DNA of 64,000 nucleotides, from contig OX579639.1 of NCBI GenBank assembly GCA_951230915.1, positions 620,001 through 684,000 on the forward strand, given 5' to 3'. Below are positions 9,040 through 19,955 of this stretch, in pieces. The DNA is from Antitrichia curtipendula (taxonomy: Eukaryota > Streptophyta > Bryopsida > Hypnales > Leucodontaceae). Position 1 is the first letter of the stretch; the number at the start of each line of letters is the position of its first letter. Position numbers and translations under genes: made by a program. The notes under the pieces are model-generated. The model was not told where the DNA came from. It saw nothing but the letters and a program-made list of their open reading frames with translations, and did no database searches.

Positions 9040-11811
9040 AAAAAATATCGACTCTACAAGATATAAATACATTTTTGAGCGAGAAAACAAGACAATTGTG
9101 TTGAAAATCCTAATTTCAAAACTCATTTTCTATATTGTTTATAGAGTTGTGGACTGAACTATTGTGCTATATATATCTAGTATCTGAAAAAAGTACAACA
9201 AATTGAATTCCAAACCTCACATTCATATTTAACAAGAATTTAGGGAAAAAAAACACCACAACAACTACAAACATCTACACTAGCTTGGAACTACAAATCT
9301 CTCACCTACAACTTATTATTTGGAAGAAGATTGAATTGCAGCTCAGTTCTTCTGCACTAAAATAATGCTCCAATAAAATCTGCACCCAACATGTACTTCC
9401 AAAATCAAAAGTGAAGTCACATTGTGATTGAACTTTCAGAAAATTAACAAAACTATAAAAAAAAAATGGAACAAAAAACAAATGAATGCATCCTAAAACA
9501 CAAGTTGCAAATAGTTTCAAAATCACAAAGTCCAAACAGGTGAAGGTTAAAAAAAGAAATTCAAAAGTCTGTAATATCATATGAGGGCAACAACAAACCA
9601 ATGAACCCTAGCTACTTGCAGTTAAAGATCAAGAGCATGAACAACGTTAACGACTTCAAAATTCAAACACAATGACACAAAAACTATCACCAAGTTGTGC
9701 AAGCAAAATCAACAAGATAATCTGCATATTCTTACCAGAATTCAAAATCCCCAAATTGGAGCTGAAATCTCTCTGGCCACAGGGTTCCAATTCAATTCTT
9801 CCTTTAAACAACCTCCCTCCCACAGCGCCTCTAACACAGAACTCAAATCTCCTTATCAAGCACAAAAAACAAAACTTCAAACAAACAGCAGCAAAAATCG
9901 CGCAGTTCTTGACTACACAGAAGTGCTCACAAACACAAAAATGGGACTAAGAATCAGGAGACTAAAAAGAGCACTCACAATGAAGAGACTAAGAACCAAG
10001 AGCCAAGATTCCAACTCACAAACACAAAAACGTTGAAAATGAACAAATGAACAGAACCAGGGTTCCAACTCCCAATCGGAAGTGACAACTCCCAGACCTG
10101 GACCCAAGCCTCCGTCCCATCGGTCTGACCCTCTACTCAAACCTGCCGCTTGAGCCTACCATCCAAACTTGCCGCCTAAACCTACTACCCTCACCAAGAT
10201 TAGGTAGGAAGATAACTACACCTACAATCTCCTAAATAAGTATAGTTTCCATTATTATGTTGAATGTTTTTTGGAGCGATTGTGTTGGTAGTGAAAAATG
10301 GATTTCCGATTCTCCTAAAATACAAATTTTTATCATTGTATGAATAAACTATGCATTTTCGAAGGTTAGTGTTGAAAATAGGTGTTTCGAAAACTAAGTA
10401 ATTATGAACATTAGGATTTTATTTTAGGCAAAAATCTCTAGGGTGCAATTTTAGGTAGTGGTTCACTTTAGTTATAATATGTGCAATTGTGAACTACCTA
10501 AAATTGCACCCTAGGGATTTTTGCTTAAAAAGGTTTAGTTTTTACATATGTAATTGTGAACTAAACATTTTAAAATTTAGGCATTTGGAACTTTGAAATA
10601 GACCCCAAATGTAGAATTTATGACCACTCATAGAAACACAAGTTCTTTTCAATTAAAAAAAACAATTAAAAAAACCAAACTTCTCCTTATACTTTAAATG
10701 AACACTCAAATAAAACTCCCCTAGCCAAATTCATACAAAAATGTGAAGTCAAAAAGTAGAATATAGGTACAAATTTAAAATAGTTCCCAAATGTAAAATC
10801 GATGACCATTGAATAGAAACACAATTTTTTTCCAATTAACCTCTAAAGCCCAAAGGCCATTTTTTTGTCAAAAAACTCAAAACTTCGGTTTGCTATAGTT
10901 TAAAAGGACTCTAATTATATCCAAAAGTTATAGACTTTAAATGATAATGTGCAAATTGAACTATGTATTATTTCAAAAGTTAAAACTGATTTACTAAATA
11001 TGCATAATTATGTACAACAAGGTCAAGCACAATGTTTTTCATAAAAAATAATTAATTAATTAATATGCATTAAATTCTATGGATGCATTCTTTGTGTAAT
11101 TTTACAATTTACATTGAATATAAATTATTTGAATTTGTTCATCTGGACCCTATTGATGACAAAAAAATTTACCAAGCAAAACCTTTGTCATAGAATTATG
11201 CGTCATGCATTAAAATTCATAGGTCATTATTTTTTTATTTTTTTTTAAAAATCCACATCACCAATGCTTGACATTCAATGTGCAAACCAAGCCAAAAGTT
11301 CCCAAGTTGGTGGAAACTTGAAATTTATGGCCATATTGAATTTGTGCCTCTTGTGTTCCATTTTAGAATGTCATGCATTAAAATTCATTGAAATTTGCAT
11401 GTATTTTTTTAAAACCATGCTTCCAATGCTTAACAATTGGCATGCAAAAGAATCCAAAAATATAACTAAAGTTAAAAGTATTGAATTTCAGTTTTTTGGA
11501 GTCATTGCCTTAATTATTTGAAATGTTTGATTGTCTTTTTTTACTTCTATTCTAATACTTAAGTACATCGCATGGTATGTCTTTTCTTTGAGCCAATTGT
11601 AAGTTTGAAGAATATAGATGAGCATGCATTTGGTATGCTCACAAACCAAACATCTTACAAATATGTACAATTTCAATGTATAATTTTAATTTTTGTAATA
11701 GTCCTTTCTCTTTTGCATCGGTCTGTAGGGTTTAGGCACTTCAATTCACATTCTAATACATTATATCAGTTAATATATTTGTTATTTGATGAATGTCTAT
11801 AAAGAACTTCT
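9040..11811. other. AT-rich intergenic stretch, no gene seen
   Basis: No open frame with recognisable protein features. It contains a fold-back sequence at 10428-10525 and two minus-strand copies of a dispersed repeat at 11255-11288 and 11416-11448. The rest is A/T-rich with no visible structure. Confidence 0.5.
10428..10525. repeat. 98-bp fold-back (hairpin) repeat
   Basis: The left arm 10428-10465 and right arm 10489-10525 are near-perfect reverse complements (both contain GGTGCAATTTTAGGTAGT on one strand or the other), with a loop of about 23 bp. It resembles a MITE relic or a hairpin-forming small-RNA source. Confidence 0.75.
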
Positions 11812-14800
11812 TTAACCCCTAAAGGACCAAACACCGTTTTTTGACAACATAGCGATTTGGGGCAGCTCACTATGACCGGAATTTTTTGTTTTTTTCTTTG
11901 AAATTTTCACATAAGATGTGCCCGAGGAGTAGCTTTAAGGTCCAACAATTTTCGTAACTTTTGACTACGTGGTTAAAAAGTTATGCAATAATTGTTCGGC
12001 GGGCAGCCGGGGCAGCAAAAAAAACTTCTTTAAAAATCACTTTTAAGAAAAATAAAAATTTGAAATTGGTTCTTTAGATTTATATGTACGTGGGAGGCTT
12101 TGAATCATTCCATTCCAATCAATGAGTCAAAAGTTATGAGGATTCTTAGTTTGAGGGTAGTTATGGAATCTCTACTCTAAAATAAACTTTGAAGTCCTTT
12201 ATTTAACTCCATTTTCAATATTTTTGAAAAAAAATAAAAACATTGGGTGTAGATTGTTTATTACAACATTACAATCGTTGGGATTGGCATTTTTCAATTT
12301 CATAAATAAATTCTTGACAATTTAGTGCTTTGAATCATTCTCTACCTCTTCCTACTTACTATTTTTTTCCTATATGTTGTACAATTCCAAATGATCTGAA
12401 ATTTTTCAAGCATGTAGCCAACTTGCCTTGAAGAATAAATCCAAAGAGTAACCATCATTTTGGACATTTTTTCATACAAATGTGACCTTGTAGAGGGCAG
12501 CTGCCCGTTTTTTCGCAGGGACAAAAAAAGGATTTTTGTCAATTCAAACGCTATTATCTTGCAATCCACTTGGTGGAAAATTCTGAAATTTTTTCCACAT
12601 CTTCTTAAACAAGTTTACTACAATATCCTACGGCTACAAGTGTCCAAAAATGTTTTTTTTTCTAAAATTTGGCACTAGTATTAGAAATGGCAGTTCTAGA
12701 GCGGTTTTGGTAAAAACATAGTCAAAAACCTTTAGGGGTTAAGTTCCAATACCTCATTATTTGTGGTACTCTTATGTGAGTTTATAATTGTACTATGGGA
12801 TACAGTAAAGTCATTTGTGAAACCTTAAGTTTCATGATTATTAATGAGACAGTGATATAACTTGGTTAAAGCATGCTTATATTAAAGAAAGAATGAATGA
12901 TTATGATCCATTTGGTGCAATAATGTGAAGGCTATGAAATAAATATATCGTTTAATTGAAATAAAACAATCAAATCAATTCATGTGATTGAAGCTTAATC
13001 CTTAATAAGTTCTATTACAATGAAAGCATGCATTCATATAAGGCCACAATGTTGAAAAATGAACACCTCTTTCCACAATCATGTTAAAAAATGTGCATAA
13101 TTAACCATGAAAGGACAATGCAAAACCTTTGGGCAAACTTTTTTCAAAGTTAAGACTTGAATTATCACATACTTCTTGATTATAATTGATTTTAAGCTTA
13201 TCAACTATTAAATTGTAGCTCCTACCATCATTTATTAACTAAATTTTAATTTTTTCATAAAAATATAAAATAGTTTGACCAAGCTTAGACATGAAATGTT
13301 CTTCAAGGAGTAAGTAGTTCTACTAGTATTCATAAAAATTTGAAGACAAACTGAATCATGACTTATTAGACATTTTAACATGGATTGCATGAATTCCAAG
13401 AAACATACTAGTCTCAAGGATTCTAGAATTTCAATGAAATTCAATTTTTCTTTAATTTAGAAATAAATTTCAATAAAATTGAGTTTTATTCTAAAATTAG
13501 AACTTATATTAGAGTCCCCAATTTAATTTGGTCTTCAATTTCTAGTCTCCATAACATTTACAACTTTTGCATATTTTGTTGGACTTAATTTGCACATCAA
13601 TTGTCAAGCATTAGTAACGTGCACTTTAAAAAAAAATGAACTGGTTCATGGTTTTTTATGCATTGATGGCGTTCTTAAATGAAAATAGTAGTGGTAAAAT
13701 TTAACTTGGGCTAAATTGGAAATTTCCACTGTATTTGCAACTTACACATATTTATTTTGGCTTGCTTTGCACCTCAAACGTCAAGCATTGGTGACATGGG
13801 TAATTTAAAAAAGGAAAAAAATGGTCATGGTTTCGAAAGCATGGTGTTCTCAAATGTGAAGAAAATTGCATAAAATATAATTTGGTCATAAACATGAAGT
13901 TTTCACTACATGTGCATTTGAATTTGATTTTGCCATGGTATCTTTGAAATGGAAGATATTTGTTTGAAGCCTTAGGTCAATATATTGCTATTATCATCAA
14001 TTATAGTAGTCTACAACATTTTTTATATTGAATTTTGAATTATATTTGCGAAGTTCTAAAGTAAAAAAAAATGATGCATAATGATGTATGATCAATCCTT
14101 TGAATAGTCATATGCCAATATACACCTCATTGTTTGTGTGCACAATGTTCAAAAGTTTGAATGAATAAATAGGTCATTAGTATACGCAGCTAAGGAAACA
14201 ATTATGACACCATTGAATGCTCATTGTTATTTGGTTCCGCATTTGTAAAAGTGTTTGTAATATAGCAAAAGTTGACAATGCTTTTGAAAATTATGACCTT
14301 ATTGTTGTTGATTTAATTGTCCTTTTACTCAAGGGCCATTGCATTCTAACTTCTATAATAGCTTTAATAAAATGTAATTGACTTTTGTCTTGGTGTCCAT
14401 TTCTAATAATCTTTTGATTTATTCGTCATATTGTTGTCTATATTTCTTTATCTTTGCCTTCAACAACTTATCTTTGAAAGGAGGGGATTTAAGTTATCAA
14501 ATTGATTATTTTGTCTCATTTTAATGAATATGGCTTTCATTGCAAATGTTGAAGGGTTTTAATACAATGCTGCTAGGCAAAATGTTATACCAAACTGTAG
14601 AAAATGATGTATCGTACAAAATGTATGCTTAGCGTATCGCTGTAATTTAGCACTCTTACATGAGATTGGTCATATTATATTGTAGGCAAATGAGAAGACA
14701 AGTCCATGTTGCGGTCAATTGCCAATATGAAGCTCATGAGTATGTGTATTAATGATTATTTTAACAGTGTTAAAACATACTAGGATGCTTGTCTTTGAAA

Positions 14801-15530
14801 TTTACAACATCATGCATTAAACACCATCATAGATCATTTGACTCATTTCTTGTTGTAATAGAAAACAAATATCATAAATGCTTCACAATGAATTTGCGAA
14901 GCAACTTTAAAACAAATAGATAGAACAAAAGATGTGAATACTGAATTCTAAATTTTTTTTCTCAAATATTGAACTCTGGTTTCTTTTTTCCTTACCCTGC
15001 TCATTTGAAAAGTTATACTACTTTGATTTTAATTCTAATGATAAACTACATCTTTCTAACAATGTATGTATTATATGAGTCCATTCTAACTTTTACAAAT
15101 ATATAATTAGTTTTGTATGCTAACAAAAAAACATAGTGATCAAGTATGGTATTCAATGCAAATGGCATTCAAACAAAAGTTACAAAACTAAGTTACTACA
15201 GACAAACAAGTAGGAATGTAAAGTTATTTTATGCACATCTCTTTTAAAAAAAGAATGAACTTGTGATACTATTAAATAATAAATTATTTATACAATGACC
15301 TATTTTTTTTCGCTTCGTTTGCATGTCAATTGTCAAGTATTGGTGACACGACATCTTAAAGAAAATAGGAAATGGCCCATCAATGGATTTATATGCATGG
15401 TGTTGTAAATTGGGAACATAAGTGACCCAAATTTATTTTGCCTTTAAATTTCAAGTCTCCACCATATTTGCAACAAGATCGTATTTTAGGGGGGTTGTTT
15501 TGTACGTGAATTGTCAAGCATTAGTGACAT
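11255..15530. repeat. six dispersed copies of a degenerate repeat of about 180 bp
   Basis: A conserved core close to TTGCACATCAATTGTCAAGC followed by ATTGGTGACAT recurs at 13590-13622, 13767-13798, 15318-15350 and 15500-15530 on plus, and at 11255-11288 and 11416-11448 on minus. Plus copies come in pairs about 180 bp apart, and the sequence between copies is also partly alike, so the unit is longer than the core. Type unknown. Confidence 0.6.
11812..12742 (+). mobile_element. piggyBac-like TTAA element, copy 1 (non-autonomous)
   Basis: Starts TTAACCCCTAAAGGACC and ends with CTTTAGGGGTTAA, so an inverted terminal repeat CCCCTAAAG is flanked by TTAA on both sides. Length is 931 bp including TTAA. 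The interior is shared with copies at 17208-18141 and 47725-48683, for example a stretch ending in ATAAACTTTGAAGT and one containing GGGCAGCTGCCCG. TTAA duplication with CCC-starting ends is the hallmark of piggyBac elements. No transposase-like ORF is visible; the short open frames are not conserved as protein. Confidence 0.7.
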
Positions 15531-16405
15531 ATCTTTCCAAAAACATGGCGTTTGTAATTGAATGCATGGCGTGGTACAATCCTAAACCCTAAATCTCCAA
15601 ACCACATAGGGTACCCAAAAAAAGTTGGGTGGTGGATAGCTAGAGAACGGCTAAGTTTGGAAATTTCCAATATCCACAGATTTTTACAAAAGAATTCTAC
15701 ATTCTCTGAGGAAATGTTGTTGCCAAATTTTCCATTCACCAAAATTTCCCCTATTTATAGCTAAGAGCCTCAATGGAATCCTAAATTCCATGTCGCTTTT
15801 CTAAAAAGTGCTCTATACTCTCTGAACTTACTATTATTTGGGATAATGGAAAGCCAACTCCCTCTAAAGGCAGGAGATACTTCTCCCCTAAGCCTTCCTA
15901 GAATTTATGAAAATTTTAAGCCTTCTTGCTCATTTTATCCCGCCACCATCAATCGTGTTTTTCCTGCATGCGTTGTCTCTCATATCCTCTTTCTATGTCC
16001 CTAGTTTTTCAATCCATCGCCGCCGCAATGTATACATTGTAACACCATTATTTTTGAAGTTCACTTGATGTATTGTTTCCTTGTTCACGAAGTGAGTATT
16101 TTCTGTACGGTTTAGTTTTGCTTGCTTTTTCGGCAATACAATCTTTGTTAGCATCTCTTTCCTATTGTTCAGTTTTATTATTCCTAGTGGTTGCGAGTGT
16201 TGTGTCCATATTCCAAAGTTTTTATACATAGACCTGTGCATGTAACGTTATATGTTTTTTGCTTAGAAGGGATTGATTTCAATATTTCTCATTAGTATGA
16301 CAAACTTGAAATGTTTATAGTCGTACATCTTGAAGAGAAGAAGTACCTATTTTTACACCGTAAATATCGGAATTGCTAAATAGTCTGGGGAGATCGAGCT
16401 CTAGA
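12743..16405. other. AT-rich intergenic stretch, no gene seen
   Basis: Contains copies of the 180-bp repeat and a diverged 21-bp palindrome near 13939, but no open frame with protein-like composition. Confidence 0.5.
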
Positions 16406-17114
16406 TTATCCTCTAGTCAAGGATAAAGTAGGCAGAATGAGTTCTCCTTATCCTTAAATCTATGATACAATATGGAGACAAGCTCTAGTTTATCTTCAAA
16501 TTAAGAATAAAGTAGGCGTGTAGTAGATACAAATTTATCCTTGAGCCAAAGATAATTTTCATGTATACATTAATAAAATATATTTCTCTTCAAAATTTAT
16601 TTACTTATATAGATTGATCATGGAAGCTTATATCCTTTGTATATGCACTTATCTTTATGTTGAAGATAAATTCTTCTTAGTAGAAGAAATCTTGAAGAGA
16701 TTGAATGCATTACCCTTAAAAAATCAATATTTTTCTTTCCATGAGTAATTGTTATCTAACTTAGAACTCATTATTGACTCTAAGATAACATAACATAGGT
16801 CTATTGAATGTCCATTTTAGAAGAATTTCAAACAACTATCGGGAGCAATTGTTTTTAAGTTAATTTATCCACCTAATCTTGTATATTTGAATTCAAGAGA
16901 GTATGACAGTTCTCCAAGTTGAAAAATAATACAATCAACAATATTAATGATTTCATGAATGATCACATGTACTGTCTTAATTTATCTTTGACTTGACAAT
17001 AAATTAAACCTCCATAAGTATGTGTGCTGTGTTCTTTAGGTGAATCTAAAGTGCATTGGTTCTCTGATTTTTAATCTTTGTCTTGTTCTATATTTATCTT
17101 TGAGTTGAAGATAT
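16406..17114. repeat. second cluster of 21-bp near-palindromes
   Basis: Units at 16406-16426, 16490-16510, 16535-16555, 16649-16669, 16982-17002 and 17094-17114, with the same TTATCYT, seven bases, ARGATAA plan as the 8.4-9.0 kb cluster. A further unit lies at 18280-18300. Between units the sequence is A/T-rich and not obviously repeated. Confidence 0.75.
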
Positions 17115-17207
17115 ATACCTAGTGTACACAATTATTGAGCATCAAAACACTCTATAATAAATCTATCATAGTCACATTCTCTTCTATTTGAAGAAAAATC
17201 TGAATGC

Positions 17208-18141
17208 TTAACCCCTAAAGGACCAACCTGCAGAATTTGGCAACATAAAAAAATTGGGCAGGTACATGTGGCCAGAGATTTACAAGTTTGAGGCTGAAAT
17301 TTTAATAGAAGTTGTGGACGAGGAGTAACTTTCATTTGAACTAAATTTTATGACATTCGGAAATACGAATCAAAAGTTATGGCCTAATATGTTACTTTTT
17401 TTCTCAGCCGGGCAGTTAGGGCAGATAAAAAAAAATCACTTTTTTCAGAAACAAAAATTTGAAACTGGTTTTCCAAAGCTATCTATACGTGGAAAGCTTT
17501 TAATCATTCCATTTTGACCAATGATTCAAAAGTTATGAGGAGTTTTAGTTTGCGAGCAGTTTTGGAATCTCTACTCTAAAATAAACTTTGAAGTCTTTTA
17601 TCTTACTCAATTTTCAATATTTTTTGAAAAAAATAAAATCATAGGAAGTAGATTGTTTAATACAACATTTCAACCATTGAGATTGGCATTTTTCAATTTC
17701 ATACCTAAATTCTTGACAATTTAGTATTTTGAATCATTCTCTACTTCATTCTACTTACTATTTTTTTTCCTATATGTTGTACATTTCCAAATGATGTGAA
17801 ATTTTTCAAGCATGTAGCCAACTTGTTTAGGAAAAAGAATCCAAAGAAGCACCACCATTTTGGACATTTTTTCATAGAAAAGTGAGCTTTTGAAGTGCAG
17901 CTGCCCGATTTTTTGCAGGGGTCAAAAAACAATTTCAGTGATTTTGAATGCTTATATCTTGCAATCCACGTGGTGGAAATTTCTGAAATTTTTACCACAT
18001 ATTCTCAAGTCAGCATACTACAAGATCCTACGGTTACATGAGTCGAAATTTTTTTTTTTTCAAAAATTTGGTACTTGTACTAAAAACGGCAGTTCTTGAG
18101 CGTTTTCAGTGAAAACATAGTCACGGAACTTTAGGGGTTAA
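17208..18141 (+). mobile_element. piggyBac-like TTAA element, copy 2 (non-autonomous)
   Basis: Starts TTAACCCCTAAAGGACCAAC and ends with ACTTTAGGGGTTAA; 934 bp with the TTAA borders. It is collinear with copy 1 over most of its length, in the same orientation. It has no conserved ORF. It lies about 90 bp after the last palindrome of the 16.4-17.1 kb cluster. Confidence 0.7.
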
Positions 18142-18340
18142 GAGAGCTAGTTTCATTAAAAAATTAAATTTTATGTACATTCGTTTTCTGCTCCTATGTC
18201 TTCATCGGGACAAGCATTCATGATATTTTTAATATAGTTTGAGTGAATAAATGATGCTTTCGTGCAATTATTTCAAATCTTATCCTTGTCTTGAAGATAT
18301 TGTGGCCTTCAATTATCTAAACTTACAAATTCAGTCTTTT

Positions 18341-18507
18341 CACTAGAAGAAACTCGAGTTTTTCATGACACATTTTTGGTGACATCCACTTGTTTTTATG
18401 TTGACATTAGACATAGCGTAAGGTGTTAGTTGTAACATCAAATACAACATAAAAACAAGTGGTTGTCACAAAAAATGTGTCAAGAAAAACACGGGTTTCT
18501 TCTAGAG
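18341..18507. mobile_element. CACTA-ended MITE, about 167 bp
   Basis: Begins CACTAGAAGAAACTCGAG and ends with CGGGTTTCTTCTAG, with long internal complementary arms (one has GACACATTTTTGGTGACA, the other its near complement) around a central loop of about 70 bp. The termini match those of the 88-bp element at 6914-7001, so the two belong to one family. The last two bases differ from the expected TG. Confidence 0.75.
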
Positions 18508-18649
18508 TTTGGACTTCCAAATATGTTCCTCTCTTAAACTAAAATTGTGTATTTGTATTGGTAGGATGCATATTCATGTTCTGAATGAGTTTACAACTAT
18601 AGTGCTAACTTTGCCGTTTGGAGTTGCTTCCTATGAGAAAATACCGGAA

Positions 18650-19955
18650 TATCTTGTACTTCTTAGTATACCAAGGGCGTCACATTAAAAAATGAAGTGG
18701 AGATTGATGTTGCGAGAAGAATTTGCCACAATATTGATGTAGATCTTGTCATCGACATGGATGGTGAACTACTTGGTGACAACCGAATCACAATTTATAT
18801 TGCGGTGTCCTTGTGCAAGGAAAAAGTTCCTTCGGAGTGGATGTAGTCAATGTACTTTTGGTCTATTAAGTGTGTCTACTTGAATGGTGCTAATTGGTTT
18901 GTATGATTATGAACAAACATATCTTTTTAGAGCAGCAGTCAACGAGTCTTGGAAGCATGTTCAAACTGGAGTTTGTTCTTATGAAAGCTCGCGGGAGAGG
19001 AAAGAGCTTAATAGCCTCCCTCCAAAGAAAGTCCTACTCACCCACAATCAATCTCTGAAGTGTCTAGTAAAGAGTGTTGTGTCAAAAATTGCATACAACC
19101 ATTTCCGCGGGGGCAAATTCAGGCTATTCAATCCATAATGTATGTCGATGATGGAATTTACACTAAAAAATCACGTTTGCTTGAGGTGCACGGTCAAACC
19201 CACCATGATGAAAATGGGAGGCAAATAATCACCTTGTCAAAGCATGAAGTTTGTCCATTGGCTTGGTGCCATATCCATAGAATATCGAAAGCTACCTATT
19301 ATAGATACAAGGAGAAAGCCAAGAATGAGGACAAACCGGAGTATCACGGAAACCTTGGGATGAAGAAGCCTAGGACACACTCTGCAAGCAAAGGCTACTT
19401 TTTGATTGTTGGTGGACAATAAAACGGATGCTATGCTGCACAAAAGGAGGACCTTGGAATCTGGGGAGAAAGTGCCCTTTCATGGTACTACTCTCTGGAT
19501 TTCATTGGAAGGACAAGTTGCCGAAGATCAACAGTGTGAATTCGGCACTGGAATTGTAAAATATTTCAGCTAGCGGATTGAGCAACATCCAACGTCAATC
19601 ATTTACAGAGTATTTTCCAAAGGCTAAAGGTGACAATTTTTCACGTTGTGAATATTGTGATAGGTATAAGCAACTCATGAGTGCTTGCACTCCTAGTTCG
19701 CGAGCTTGACAAATTTGGGCCAACAAACTGAAGGTGCATTTCAATGGTCAGAAGGCGCATAGAAACCTCTATTACACAAATCATGGAATGTTTAAGATGT
19801 ATTTTGAGAAGCTTCATACAAAAATCCATGATAAAATGGATCACTTTAAGACAACTTCTCCTCATTTTTCTCACAAGAGCAAGGGGAACAATTCTTTCAT
19901 GAAGATGCCTATAGCTGTTACAAGCGTGATTGCTCATGGTCATGGAAACATGTGA
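18650..19955 (+). pseudogene. relic of a transposon-like protein gene
   Basis: Several protein-like pieces follow one another on the plus strand, broken by stops and frameshifts: 18703-18846 (IDVARRICHNIDVDLVIDMD), 18884-19138, 19060-19422 (the best, 120 codons, with closely spaced Cys at its start and LSKHEVCPLAWCHIH), 19440-19700 (a Cys pair in CEYCDRYKQL) and 19734-19955 (with KIHDKMDHFKTTSPHFSHKS). Spaced Cys/His pairs followed by an Asp-containing IHDKMDH block resemble a transposase-type protein, but I cannot name the family. No start or end can be fixed. Confidence 0.5.

Noticed and set aside
12342..12569. Minus-strand open frames inside the TTAA elements (also 17741-17998)
   Set aside because: The two copies' frames are not conserved as protein despite DNA similarity, so they are chance openings.
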